Source: Rostratula benghalensis
Taxonomy: Eukaryota > Chordata > Aves > Charadriiformes > Rostratulidae
Length of the DNA: 64,000 bases
Assembly (NCBI GenBank): GCA_013399305.1
Contig: VXAI01000165.1
Span: 266,971-330,970, forward strand
Reading direction: 5' to 3'
The notes under the pieces are model-generated. The model ran no database searches and had not been told where the DNA came from. It was given only the letters and a program-made list of their open reading frames with translations. Of the stretch, positions 45,401 to 58,033 are shown piece after piece. Positions within the stretch are counted from its first letter, which is position 1; the number at the start of each line of letters is the position of its first letter. Made by a program: the position numbers and the translations under genes.

Positions 45401-48400
45401 AGAGCAGACCATGGCACCGAAGGCTTTGTGTACCCAGAAGGAAGCCAAAATATGGCATTACTTTAGGGCAGAGAACAGGGATATTTGGGGTTTTCTTTGC
45501 TTGTTAGGAGATGGGCTTATGGTTGTGTTTTAAATGACCTCTTATTTTTCAAGGTTGCTTCCTGCAGTGGAGGGAGCTTTCTTGTTCTGACAGTGTCACT
45601 CAACCCCATTCCCTTATCTCCCACATCCCTCTTAAAGTCCATCCATGCCATGAAGGTGCAGCAGCTGGAAGAAAGGCAACCTGGGGAAGGATGACGGTGA
45701 AGCCCCTTGAGAAGGTATTTTGGGGAGCACTGACCTTCTTAATCTCACCCTTCCCTGCCCTATTTAGCAGGTTTCCAGGAATCAGACCATAAAATAAGTC
45801 ATATTTTTAGAGGTTCACACACAATCCTGCGCCTCGTTTCTCCAGCCAGCATTAGCTGGAAGATGCTCAGCGGGAAAAACGGCTGCTTCTGCCTTCACAC
45901 ATTGCAATTCCCTCATTTATTTAATACTCCAGTTCCAAAGGGAGATGGTGATATTGTAGGACCTAGAGCTAAGGGAGGATTACCAATCATGCTTTTAAAG
46001 TGGAACTTTTATATGCCTTCTTTTTGTCATTAGGTTTCAGAGTGAACCTGGCTGTCATCTCTCTAGCTCATCTTCTAATTAAAAGTTTCCCCTTTTAATG
46101 TGGACTGCCCAAAAGCTGATGGGCTATTGTTGTTACCCTGTTTCCTCCCTCCCTGTTTGCAAGGACAGTTTGCCAGTTTTGCTTTTTGGGGGTCTATCTC
46201 ATCTGTCTTTTCAGTCAACATGAAAAATCCCAATGGGAGAGAAGACAGAGATGAAAAGACTGCACCAGTGGTGTTTCAGAGAACCCTCTGGTGCTGGAGA
46301 GTTCTCTGAAACTTTAGATCTTTAGATTTTTGTGCAGCAAGTGCTTTTGCAGAGAAAGAGGAGCTCCAGGAGGTTGTGCAGCTTCTCAACCTGAGAAACT
46401 TTGCAGGTGCCTCTCTGAAAGTCCAGGGCACGTTGGAGATTACAAAATTCAGCCACAAAAACTGCTTTTGTTGTGCTGACCTGCTCCCTTTCCCCCTCCA
46501 AAGGAAGTTATGTCTCTAATAGGATTTAGATATTAAAACCCAAAACCATTGGGGAAACACCCCCCCACCCCCCCCCAAAATTAGCAGGTTTTGCACGTGG
46601 GGTTACTCAGAAATCTAGTGCAATAGATTCCTGCCAGGGGCTTCCTGCCGTGGGAAATATTTTTAAGGAGGAGGTTCAGGAGTTTTAATTCTGAGGGTCA
46701 GGGCTGACACGTCTTGCCCAAATCTCCCTCTGACCCCATCCTTTGGATACAGCTAATCCTGCTAAGGCAGGATTTGAATATGAGCCTCTCCTGTTCCGGG
46801 TGGGAGAGGGATGAATCAAACCCAGGTTCACCCGCAAGTCCCCAGTGCCTCCCAGCTCCACGCTGCGAGCAGCTGCCCGCATCCCATGATGAGACTTTAA
46901 TTTCTCCAGCCTCGGGAACTGAATTTATTAAGCCCCGTGTGGCCCCTCCTACAGTGGGAGGGACATCTCCAGCGGCTTCTCTAATACTGGGTGTCACACA
47001 GCGGTGCCACCATTCAGGTCCCGGAGTGTCACAAGCGAAGGATACTGCAACCCAAGTGTGGCAGAAACTTAAAAAAAAAAATAAAAAAAAAAATAATCTC
47101 CTCCATGTATGTCCCGGCAAGGTGAGTTACCTCCTCTCTCCTAACTCTTAAAGATGTTCCTGCCTGGTGAAATTCATCACTGCCTGCTCTTTCCTGCCTG
47201 CTCTAAAAAAGTTAGCACTGGGGAGGGGGGGGGGAGGGGAGAGGGAGCTGATTTCTTTGCCTTTTCCTTTTTTCCCTCTGGACTTTTGAGTGTGTTGGTT
47301 GGGATGTGACAGAAGGTGGTTTTGCCGGCTTCTGCCTGGACTGCAGCGAGAAACAAAGCCCGAAGAGCCAGGGAATGGGGAGAACCAGTAACAAAAGGGG
47401 AGCAAAGGGGGTGGTTTGTGAGAGGCGGAGGGGGGGTTCTGATGGCTGGTTGGGAAAGAGAAGGTGCTCAGAAATCCAGCTTCACTCCTGGGGTCTGGTT
47501 GTGACCTGTTCAGGGGAGAAGCAGGCGGTGGGATGGGAGGTGAGCAGTGAGCGGCTGCTGGGGTCTCTGGAACTGGGGCGGCAGTGGGAGGGAAACAGGG
47601 GCTGAGCATTTGCAATTCTTGGGATAAAGGGTCTGTTTCCATAGTAAAAGGGAGAAAGGAGCCTCTCTCTTTCTTCCCCTGAGCTCGCCTAGCGTGTGAA
47701 TGGGGAGGTCGACTGGGGAACAAATAACCCGTGAAAGGGTAACATCTGGGAACAGCTGTAAACAATCAGGACTTGGTTGGAAAGGCTGGGAGCAACCCTC
47801 TGCTCCAACGTTCGCCCCGTCGCTGCACATCACCCCAGGAGTTTTGATGGGCAACTGTTTGGGGAGCAGCTGAAATCAGGAAATCCTGAAAGCAGGATTT
47901 GACCCTGGCTTTAGTCTGCTGCTGTTGTCTGAAAACTGCCAAATTAGGCATAACCACAATTAGTGGAGAAACAGGGGGATTTTCACTACTAGGAAAAAAG
48001 TGGATTTTAATTCAGGCTCAGGTGCTCGGCTGATATGAACCTGGGGACCAGTACCTGGCTGAAATTTGGGTTGGATAATGCAAACTTTGAGTCTGGCCCA
48101 TGGTGTACATCACCTCTTCCTCACTTCCACGCTTTCTTTGGGAATCCCAGTCTCACAGCACAGTGTCTCTCAGGACTTATCCTCCAGCACGTGACACCAG
48201 GTGGAGGGCAAGAGAGAATGGAAATAATACCCTACAGCTGGTCAAAGCTTTTAAGCTGCATTTATCAACAAAAAAAAAAAAAAAAAAAAAAACCGGGGAG
48301 AAAAGCATAATGTACCAGGGGACCAGCTGGATTTTAATTAAAAAAATGTTCTGAATGTGAAGGGAGCCAAAGCTGTTGCTTCCTTTCCAACTTTGCTATT

Positions 48401-48559
48401 GAAATATTTAAAAGGTGTGTGAGATTTCCAGGGAAATTGGAAATTGTTGCAGAGAAATACAAAGCTGGGTTTCACAGCCAGTCCTGTGACTTTCTTATGC
48501 CGAGATGTTGGCCCGAGGAGGTGACCGGATGGTGTCTTTTGAGCTTTATGCATCATGAG
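42445..48559. other. intergenic, 6.1 kb, no gene recognised
   Basis: The longest stretch without CR1 in the window. It contains a short hairpin at 46273-46312, an A-rich run near 47070-47095, a G-rich run near 47220-47248 and poly(A) at about 48270-48292. Long open frames here (47148-47765, 43456-44031) are low-complexity or lack any recognisable domain. Confidence 0.55.
46273..46312. repeat. 16-bp inverted repeat, 8-nt loop
   Basis: Arms 46273-46288 and 46297-46312 match at 15 of 16 positions (GTTTCAGAGAAC pairs with GTTCTCTGAAAC). It is not in a CR1 copy. Confidence 0.85.
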
Positions 48560-48778
48560 AGGCTTAGATTGGATATTAGGAATTTTTTTTTACATTGAAA
48601 GGGTTATTAAGCATTGGAACAGGCTGTCCAGGGAAGTGGTGGAGTCATCATCCCTGGAGGTATTTAAAAGGTGGGTAGATGTGATGCTGAGGCACATGGG
48701 TTAGCGGGGGTTTTTGTAAATATTAGCTTGAAGGTTGGATTCGATGATCTCAAAGGTCCCTTCCAACCTAGACAGTTC
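48560..48778 (+). repeat. CR1 3' fragment, first half of a tail-to-tail pair
   Basis: It runs from CTTAGATTGGATATTAGG to CCTAGACAGTTC. Confidence 0.9.
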
Positions 48779-48780
48779 CA

Positions 48781-48872
48781 TAGAATCAGAGAATTGTCTA
48801 GGTTAGAAGGGACCTTTGAGATCATCGAGTCCAACCATCAAGCTAACTCTGATAAAAAACAACCCATCCTAG
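48781..48872 (-). repeat. CR1 3' tail, second half of a tail-to-tail pair
   Basis: It starts with TAGAATCAGAGAATTGTC and mirrors the end of 48560-48778. Confidence 0.9.
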
Positions 48873-49345
48873 TAATGAAAATGCAGTTATTTAAATTCAG
48901 TGGTGGTAGCTTGTTGTGGGACTACCTGCAGCTTACAAAGTGCCTCGCTGCAAGTTGTTGCCGTACAGTTGTGTTTAGCGTGAAAAAATATCAGGCAAAA
49001 CAAAAGAGAAAGCATTTTCTTTTAAAGTTTGTGGCCTTTTGACAATATGGACTTAATTGCCTCGCTGTGTGAGAGCCCAGAAGCTCTCACTTGGGCGTTG
49101 TGTGCAAATATCTTCAGAAGTCACCACCCACCAGCTGAGACACGTTAGCTCCTGCCTCCCCGCAGCATGGAGCAGATCCTGCCCAGCGGCAAAGTCCCAG
49201 CTCTGTGGCTTTGCTTGGGGGACAGGCTTGATGTCCCCCATCAAGCCCCTCCAAGAAGCTCTGGGATGGTTGCTCCTAGCAGACTGCAACACTCTGCGTG
49301 CTTCAGTCCAAATCTGACTCTAGGTCTTGGGATATTTTGAAGGAA
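48873..49345. other. intergenic, nothing recognised
   Basis: Unassigned sequence. Confidence 0.55.
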
Positions 49346-49480
49346 CTGTAGAATAATAGGTGGGAAGGGACATCAAGGATCATCTGGTCCAACATTTCTT
49401 GGCAAAAGTGCAGTCTAGACAGGATAGCCCAGCACCCTAGCCAGCTGAACCTTAAAAGTGTTCAATGTTGGGGAAAAAAA
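49346..49480 (-). repeat. diverged CR1-type fragment
   Basis: It contains TAGAATAATAGGTGGG, AAGGGACATCAAGGATCATC and CAGCACCCTAGCCAGCTGAA, the pattern of an older avian CR1 subfamily. It ends at an A-rich run. Confidence 0.7.
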
Positions 49481-50794
49481 AAGGAAAAATAAGGAGGTCT
49501 GTAGCTCATCTTGGAGTGACCACTGATGATTTGGCTTGTAGGACTGCCCCAGAGATCTCTGTGGTGTGTGATAAAGGAGGGTCTTGGGATACTCTTTAGA
49601 GAAATAAGTAGCATAAGAAGGTGGGATGATGCTTCAGGCTCCAGATCTTACTGGAAGGAAAGAAAAGGAGCTGAAGTGGGTAAAGCAGGTTGGAGACACA
49701 ACCTGTGATGCAGGCAGGGACCACGTCTCCATGGCAGGCTGAGCCCTCAGCCCTGTCCTGGGGCTTGTCCTCTGCAGGTCTGGTGTTAAGGGGAGGCTCC
49801 TGGGGCCATCACAGAACACCAGCCCTTTTCTTTAGTCAACACTTGCATGGAAAGGTGCTAAGGGCAGGAAGTTGACCATGATGGTGGCTCACTAGAATGG
49901 CAGCAGGCAGGGAGACAGGGTGTGGGATATGTACATGCTTGAATGAGGTTGTGGCTGCTGCCCACAGGGGCAGTTTTGATGTCAACTCCACTGTTGGTTG
50001 CAAGAAGGAAGAACGTACCTGCAAGCAGGGAACAGCACAGGAGCAGCTCGAAGCATCACCTTCTGCCTGTATGCTCAGGCTGGATCCTCATTGCTTGTGT
50101 AGAGATGCTTTGGAGTTAGTCCCTTCCTTACTCTCCTACCTCATTCACTCTCTTCTCCAATGTGACTGTCAGCAACTCCTTGGTTCTCCAGCCTCCATCT
50201 GCTCTCAATGGGCTGGAAGCCCCTGGAAGGTTTTGGATCCCTGAGGCAGTTGCACAGCACCAAGACTCAATGACAATAAGGGGTCTGGTCATCTGCTCCT
50301 TCAGCCCTGGCTACCACCTCATGGTTCAGTCTGGTCCTTTCGGAAGCTGCTCTCCCTGCACTTATTTTGGAAGGTCTCCAGAGTTGGAGAAATAAAAGAA
50401 GGTGCTTTAGAGAAGGGGAGCGGGGAAATGGGTAAGAGCAATTGCTTTTTAGAAGACTACTTATTTTTTAAGATGTACTTGCTACTGATTAACCTTTGCT
50501 CCATGATTGCTTTAGATGTTTCCTGCCTTACAGTGGTCAGAAAGGAGCTGTGGGGTCATGGTGACCCTCTCCTAAGTGCTCTCTTTCCCTATAAAACTTA
50601 AAGAATTTTTGGTTGCACAAACCCAAATTATTGCAAGAAATGCAGGTGAATGACACCAAATTGTTTTACTTTCTCCATCCTCCAGATTATCCAGACTCCA
50701 CCCTAGTGCCTTATTTCTATGACTTCTTCCTTACCTCCTTGTTGCCAGTTGGCAACCTGTTACCAAGCTGAGCCTGTCCTGTGTTCCTCTGTAA
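49481..50794. other. intergenic, nothing recognised
   Basis: Unassigned sequence of 1.3 kb. Confidence 0.55.
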
Positions 50795-50914
50795 TTCATA
50801 GAATCATAGAATGGTTAGAGTTGGAAGGGACATTAATGATCATCAAGTTCCAACCCTCCTGCTGTGGTTAGGGACACCTCCCAACAGACCAGGTTGCTCA
50901 AAACCCCATTCCTG
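50795..50914 (-). repeat. CR1 3' tail, about 120 bp
   Basis: It starts with TTCATAGAATCATAGAATGG. Confidence 0.88.
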
Positions 50915-53900
50915 GTGAATGCTGGTTCTGGTGATGATTTTTTGGCCCCTCTATGAGAATGAGAGTCTAATGAGTTGGGAAATGCTGCCCCCAAATAAAC
51001 CCATTGGTGTTTTCCATCTTGTCCTTCTCATGGGACCAGCTGTGGTCCTCATGACTGCTTCTTGTAACCCTGCATAGAGAATTTCTGTGGCTGCCCTTTG
51101 TACAGCAGCAGATTTAGACCCACAGCCAAGGGGGTGACAACCCACTAGCATTGAGATGTCCTTGGGCTGTTGATGCTGCTGGCTAGGGTAACAAGTGACC
51201 CTGTCCACCTCTGTCCCTGCGGAAAAGGGGACTGAGATCCATATGGCAGAACCCACTTTTTGGAAAGAGGTTTTTATTGGGCTGGAAGGAAGTAAAACAC
51301 AATCTACAGGTGAGAAGAGTTTTAAAAAAGATCCACAAAACATTGTCATCTGGAAATGCCACCAGGGCTAGTGTCAGGAGAGCCTGTATGGGACATCAGA
51401 GCCTTGCCTGCTGGCTCCTGGCACTGAGCTGGTGCATGTTTGTCACCGTCAGCTTTAACTGCAGAGCCCTGGTCTCTTGACTTGGGCACAGGTGTCCAGG
51501 GCTGCTGCCCAGCACCAGAGGACCTAAACTGAGCAGGGCAAGGTCCATTGTGTTCTTGGTGGCACCCGGCTCACCCTGATCCAGGGAAACATTTTCCTCA
51601 TCCCATTAGCTGATATCTGGCCTGAGTTTTCCTATGGGGGCATCTTCCACGGGCTTTGGTGCTCATTCCAAGGCAGCTTGTGAAGCACAGGCTGGAGAAA
51701 TTCCATGGAGCTGGAAGGGTCACAGGGCTGAGCTGGGCTTACTGGGTTTGAGTGATGAGTTGCCCTTTGTCTTGGGCTGGGTTAATGCCTTGGAATTCTG
51801 GACATATATGGGACAAGTTCATCTGCCCATGAATGAGTTGAGTTGTGCCCATTTCACTTCACTGGTTGTACCAGGAGCTCTGCGTGACCACTCAAACACC
51901 GGAGATGAGTCAAACCACTCTTCCAGGAAGACCAAGGGAGGAATGTAAACACCCATCCCAAGCTCTTCAACTAAATAAATTGTTCCTTTTCTCCAGGCTG
52001 CTGGGATGTGAGTGCTGCTGGGCGCTGATCCAGCAGACCTAACTGCGCTGGGTGTCCTGGGGAGCTCCCTCAAGGTTCTGCCCATGGGTTGTCTGTATGG
52101 GGTGATGTCCACCCAGTGAAAACTACTGGTCTTCCTTCCTTGCTGAGCAGATTCCATGGCTCACACTAGCAGATGGGTGAAAATCAAATGAGCTGCACCT
52201 GCTGCTCTTGTCAAGCTGTTGGTGCAACTCGAGGTAGGGAAACTGAGGCTCTCGGTGATGGCTCCATGGCGTGCGTGGGTGAGTGTTAAGGCAGGAGATT
52301 TGAGCATGGATCTTGTGTGTCAGACTATCCTTTCACTTTGAAGCAAGTTCAAAAGTTTTCTGAGGTGGCTTAGGCAGAAATGTGGCAGTTTTAATTAGCT
52401 AGAAAGGATTTTCCTCTGGGAACAGCAAAATCGCATTCCTACGGTGCGAAAATGGGCCAGCGCTGGTGCGATTGGATGCTGTAGATAACCGAACAGAGGA
52501 ATCTCTGGCCAGTGGCACAAAAAGCATCCTTTCCTCCCTTTTCCTCCTCTCCCTTTTCCTGCCCTCCTTGCAGGGTTGTTTTGCTCCAAGGTCTGAACTT
52601 TAACACCCGCAGCTTGGGGGAGGGCCAGCGCAGGGGACTTCAGCGCGTTGGCCATCCAGGGCCCCCCGTCCTTTGTCCGCGCTGAATAGCATTCTGCAGA
52701 GCTGCCGGGCAGAGGTATGTGATCTGCAAACCTCTTTTCTTCCCTCCTCTTGGCTGACAGACAAAGTCTTCCCTCGGAGATGATGCTTGCGGCGGTGTGG
52801 CTGCCCTCGGTGGGGCTGTGGGGCTGGAGAGGGTCCCCCACGCTGCTGTGTCACAATCTCCTCATCTCCCCTTAACAGCAGGGCACAAAAAGCCGCTTAG
52901 GAATTCACAGGAGCAGAGAGGGGACCCAAGCCAGGGCATGCTGAACTGCACAAAGTAGGATTTTTTTTTTTTTTTTTTTTCCCCCCCTCTCTCCCACCTC
53001 CCCCGTTTCTGACCCCCCCTTTCTTTTTTTTTTTTTTTTTTCCCAAGGGATTTATTCCTCCTCCTCCTCCTCTCCCCCCCAAGGCAGGCTTTGAGCCGTG
53101 GAAGCAATTTTTTGCCTCCCCATGGTGGCTTTTCAATGGTGGGAGAGCGACTTCTTAGAAAGCTGCTGGCCACCCAGGGGCAGAGCCTGGGGCTGTGCCC
53201 CACGTGCTGCATGGGGCTGAGTCGAGCCCCGCTGCACACATTGTGGTCTTGCACAGCCACAAGCGTGGTGAGGGCAAAACTATTCCCTTCCACTGTTAAA
53301 CCACGCTGAAGTGTGGGGAGTGTCATTTTACCCCAAACCAGCCACACTGAGTCTCTGTTTTCAGGCTTGACCTGGAGGTACGAGCTCACTGATGCTCCTA
53401 ATTCCATCTTCAGGTGAGCAAAATGACACCTAGACATGGACATCTTGCTGCTGCCAGCTGGGACCAACATCTGTTTAGGTGGTGGAAGGTCTCTGAGTGT
53501 TCACAGCTGGAAGGTCGCTGTTTCTGACCAATGTTGGGGCTAATTTTTTTGCTTCTGCTCACCTGTACTGCCCAGAGGCAGGTCTCCATCTTCCCCAGGG
53601 GGGGGGTCATCCTTAAACAGGAGACCTCCAAGACTGAGCTAAGAGGGGCTTTAACAAACTTATGGGTTATATATCAGGTATATGAAGGAACTTGGGGACG
53701 AAAACAGAAGGAAGACACAGCAGATGGCCAACACATCAACATGGCCAAAGCTACTTGTTGTTCATTGTGCCCATTTCTGTGTTATTGGAAAAGTGCCCGT
53801 AGATCTTGTTCTTGGATCAGAGCTTTCTTACACCAGGAGATCCTGGTGAATACACTCAGGGAAAGCAATTCCTGAAAAACATATTATCCAAACCATTTCA

Positions 53901-54263
53901 TACATGTGAATATCTACTTTTTAAAATGAGTTTTCTAATGTGCTATTAGAAATGTGTTTTTCAGAGGAAAATGCAGAATATGGACATGAAAGTACAAAAA
54001 TCTGCTGTGTTTTGGTCAACATTTGTTTCTGGATTTGGGGGTTTCTTTGTTATCCTCAGCCAGAAACCCTTCTCCCCTATTACCATCAACAAAGCCGACA
54101 GCAACGATGGAGCAGCTGCAGCTTTAGTCTTTGGGACCATGGAGAACCAGGACTGGCATGACCTGATGGCCACCAAACATGCTGGGCTGGTGGCTGTGGG
54201 TGGCCACCTTTACTTGAGCAGTGCAGTGGAAGCTTCCAGAAAGATAGCTGGGGCCATTGGGAC
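50915..54263. other. intergenic, 3.3 kb, polypyrimidine block inside
   Basis: The only clear structure is the T/C-rich tract at 52961-53083. A more CpG-containing patch lies near 52600-52700. No exon is seen; the long frame on the complement of the T/C tract is poly-Lys and is an artefact. Confidence 0.55.
52961..53083. repeat. long polypyrimidine tract
   Basis: T20, then C-rich, then an 18-base T run, then (TCC)n and C7, with only a few purines. Confidence 0.9.
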
Positions 54264-54524
54264 TTGGGAGGGACTCTTGATCAGGGAGTGTAGCGAAAGG
54301 GTAAGAGGTAATGGTTTTAAACTGAAAGAGGAGAGAAAGAAGAAGAAATCCTTTCCTGTGAGGGTGGTGAGACACTGGCCCAGGTTGCCCAGAGAAGCTG
54401 TGGCTGCCCCATCCCTGGAGGGGTTCAAGGCCAGGCTGGATGGGGCTTTGAGCAACCTGGTCTGGTGGGAGGTGTTGCAACTGGGTGATCTTTAAGGTCC
54501 CTTTGAACTCTAACTATTCTATGA
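54264..54524 (+). repeat. CR1 3' fragment, about 260 bp
   Basis: It runs from TTGGGAGGGACTCTTGATC to CTATTCTATG. A short A/G-rich expansion (GAAAGAAGAAGAAA) lies inside. Confidence 0.9.
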
Positions 54525-55891
54525 CTTTCTAGAAGGGGGGATGTGCAACATTCTACAAGGATGGTTGAGGTGAACAACATCTTTCAGAAGAAAAACAGGG
54601 CTGGGAAAACGTCTCTAGAAGGTAGATGAGGTGAACCACTCTAGAAGGAAGCTCTCAGTCAAAAATAATTTACACCTAGACCCCACCGAACAGCTGTGCT
54701 GAGAGTAACCTCCTGTTTCCCCTCAAAGGAGAGCTTCCCTGGCCAAACTCATTCCCATCTGCGCCAGATCCACATCTTTTCTCCTTGCAATGGAGGGATG
54801 TTGGTGGCACACAAACCTCTGCAGAATCAAAACCACCTGGCTCTTCTGCAAAGTTTCTAAGTAATAATCATGGACAGAAATATGCTTGATTTTTTTCAAG
54901 GCTGTGGCATCCGTGAAAAGTCTTTCTCCATCCCTTCTTTTTTTTGGTTGTTTTTTTGTTTTCTAAGCTACTATTCAACCAGCTTTGTTGAAAACACTCA
55001 TTTTGCTTCCAGCAGGCGAGAGGGAAAATCTGTTGTAGTGCTGTGAGACCCTTTTACAAACACAAATTTTTCCCCTTGCCTGTTTCCACACGAGACGGAA
55101 AGCATTTCTATAAAATTCATTGTAAATGCTCTGAGGCTTGGCCAATAATTTCCTTGGGCACACATTCATTAACTTAGCCCACAAAGTGCTTTGAAGATGC
55201 AGCAAACCAGCTGTAATTTCTAATGACGATGATTAAGATTAAATGAGGTTTCTACAAGTGGTTGTGGATAATGAGTCATCCCTGGGGACAGGCACTGGGG
55301 ACAAACATACTCCAAGCATGAGAGACTATTGAGAGAGGTACCTTGAAAGAGCAGAGAGATGCCAAATAGTCTGGGGGGAGGCCTGGGGAAAGGAGGAAGT
55401 GATAAAAACAGGGATTAAGGTGTCTTTTCAACCCTAAATTCTCATGGCCAATGTCTGGTTTTGTTTTAAGGTGAGTGGATCCCATCTTGGAGTGAGGCTT
55501 ACATCACCATGCTGGGGTATGCAAAGTTTGGGTCTGTCAGTAGTGTTACCAAAGCTGTATCACTCACCTCCAGCAACAGGGGTTCTTCAAGGGCTTGTCA
55601 GAGGGACTCCACAAAATCGATTGGTTGCCTCAGAAGATCTTGCCTTAAAGCATGTGCATGTGACCACAGATGAGGGACTGACTGCTGAGCAAGCCACACC
55701 ACTGATAGGTGTCCGACCTTTAGACTGTAACGCAGAGTCCTCTCTGATGGAGATAAGTCCCTGTGCAATCCTAATAGATGCAGGATTTCAGCTGTATTTG
55801 TAGGTTAGTTTGGTTTAAACGAGGTTGATTATTTTTCTTTGGTCAAAGTGTGGTGGCATATTACAAAATACAGGATACACAAAAAATACCG
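54525..55891. other. intergenic, possible AT-rich regulatory patch
   Basis: No gene is seen. Bases 55139-55280 cluster TAAT/ATTA cores, a CCAAT and a TGAGTCA; this is a weak hint only. Confidence 0.45.
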
Positions 55892-56280
55892 TAGAGGAAG
55901 GACATGGAACTGTTGGAATGGGTCCAGCAGAGGGCCACTGAGATCCTCAGAGGGCTGGAACACCTCTGCTGTGAGGACAGGCTGAGAGGGTTGGGGTTGT
56001 TCAACCTGGAGAAGAGAAGACACCAGGGAGACCTTATAGCAGCCTTCCAGTCCTTAAAGGGGCTATAGGAGAGATAAGAAGGGACTCATCATAGTTCAGG
56101 GGTTGGAACTATAGGACAAGGAGAAGTGGTTTTAAACTGCAAGAGGGGAGACTTAGATTAAATGTTGGTAAGAAATTCTTTCCTGTGAGGGTGGTGAGAC
56201 CCTGACCCAGGTTGCTCGGAGAAGCTATGGCTGCCCCATCCCTGGAGGTGTTCAAGGCCAAGCTGGATGGGGCTTTGAGC
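55892..56280 (+). repeat. CR1 fragment, broken off before its 3' end
   Basis: It reads from GTAGAGGAAGGACATGG to GGATGGGGCTTTGAGC. Confidence 0.88.
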
Positions 56281-56401
56281 CACCACTAGAGTTGACTTTG
56301 CACCGAATCTCTCACTCCATCCTTATTTTCTGATTCCCGTAATGCCAAATTTGAATATGTTTTCCTTATCTAGAGTCACACTTTGGGACAAAGTTGTAAA
56401 T

Positions 56402-56562
56402 GCCCCATCCCTAGAAGTGTTGAAGGCCAGGCTGGATGGGGCTTTGAGCAACCAAAAGTGGGAGTGACCAAAGTGGGAGGTATCCCCGCCCATGGCAGGG
56501 GGCTTGAACTTTCATGATATTTAAGGTCCCTTCCATCCCAAACCATTGTATGTTTTTATGAT
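56402..56562 (+). repeat. CR1 3' fragment repeating the end of the previous one
   Basis: Its first 48 bases match 56233-56280 at 44 of 48 positions. It continues to the 3' end near CCATTGTATG. Confidence 0.85.
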
Positions 56563-57731
56563 TAACCTTGGTGGAAACCTCCCAGTAGCTTTCAAAACCA
56601 CAGTCATTGCATGCTGGAGGGGTACTGAAACAAATGGAATGCAGAAATATTGTCTCTGCAGTAGTAGGAGCAGTTATTCCTTGTTAACCCCTTCTCATTT
56701 GTTATTTCTCATGTGAAGCCCTATTTTTTCTTTGTACTAATGGCTGTGACCTTCACCTCAGCCAACAGCTGATCAGTTCATGAGACATACTTTGCACGTG
56801 TTTTGTCCCAGGCTGCACATAGCCCCTGGGATCCCCCACAGAAATAAGGTATTATTAGGGCTTATAAGGTGTTGAAAGTCTTAGTGATAAATTATAATTA
56901 ACAGGGACAGGAAAGGATATAGAGCATGTTCCCTATCATAGGGAGATTATGACTAGCTTTATTTTATTGGATCCTTTTTCCTTTCCTGTGTTAAACCTCA
57001 TTAATTCCCTGAAAAGAAAATGAAGGCAGATAATGATGAAATAGCAGGGATCCTAGGCTGTGATCCAGAGCCTTGGGCAAAAATGGAGTTTTAAGGGATG
57101 CTCTTTGGTGAGTTTTTTCTGACTGGTGGCGAGAGCTGCGTGCAGCTGGTGGTGATGGTGATCAATGAACACCTTGCCAGGAGGTTGATTCTACTCCTTT
57201 GTGTCTGTTGGTGCGATGCTGTAGAAGGCTCCCAGGTGGAAGGGCAGGAAATAACTCCTCAGAAAGTAGTAGGATAGCATCAGAAGTCTCCATGCAAGGG
57301 AGCTGCAGGTGCTGGAGAGGCTCAGCTCAGGCTCAAGGCACCTCCCACCCCCTGCACGGGGTTCACTTTCTCTCCAAATCCTTTGGAAATTGTAGTACGG
57401 GCAAAGTGGGCATCACTCTTATCTGCTGTCTTCCTACACCATCAAGATGTTCAGGGCAAGCTGACAATGCTCAGGGGATGAGAAAAGAACATCTCTATGT
57501 CCCTCACATGGCTGCTGGTACCCACATAATATTTTTTCCCAGTTCTCTTCTCGTGGCTGACTGGGAAGTGTGCTTGTTAGTCTCTGAAATGAGCCGCATC
57601 AACCTGGCCATGTGTTGTAGGATATTGTGCCAGTGAAAGCAGGGAAGATGCAGGAGAAAGGAAAAAAGAGAAAGACTTAAAAGGCCAAAGGAAAAAAACT
57701 GTAGGGCAATGCCTAATTTTCCAGTACAGAA
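56563..57731. other. intergenic, nothing recognised
   Basis: An open frame at 57199-57636 has no recognisable domain and is not called. Confidence 0.55.
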
Positions 57732-58033
57732 GTGGGGAGGGACTCTTTATCAGGGAGGAGAGTGAGGGGATGAGGGGGAATGGTTATAAATTGAAAGAGG
57801 GGAGATTTATATTAGACCTCAGGAAGAAATTATTTTCTGTGAGGGTGGTGAGACCCTGGCCCAGGTTGCCCAGAGAAGCTGTGGCTGCCCCATCCCTGGA
57901 CGTGTCGAAGGCCAGGTTGGACTGGGCTTTGAGCAACCTGGTCTGGTGGAAGGTGTCCCTGGCCATGGCAGGGGGGTTGGAACTGGATGATTTTTAAGAT
58001 CCCTTCCAACCTGAACTGTTCTATGATTCTACA
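57732..58033 (+). repeat. CR1 3' fragment, about 300 bp
   Basis: It runs from TGGGGAGGGACTCTTTATC to TTCTATGATTCTAC. The peptide MRGNGYKLKEGRFILDLRKK is readable. Confidence 0.92.

Noticed and set aside
46273..46312. microRNA precursor
   Set aside because: The stem is 16 bp, too short for a normal precursor, and there is no conservation evidence.
47148..47765. 205-residue open frame on the - strand
   Set aside because: Proline, serine and lysine-rich low-complexity translation over G/A-rich DNA. No domain and no splice context.
52862..53470. 202-residue open frame on the - strand
   Set aside because: It crosses the polypyrimidine tract and contains poly-Lys runs; a composition artefact.
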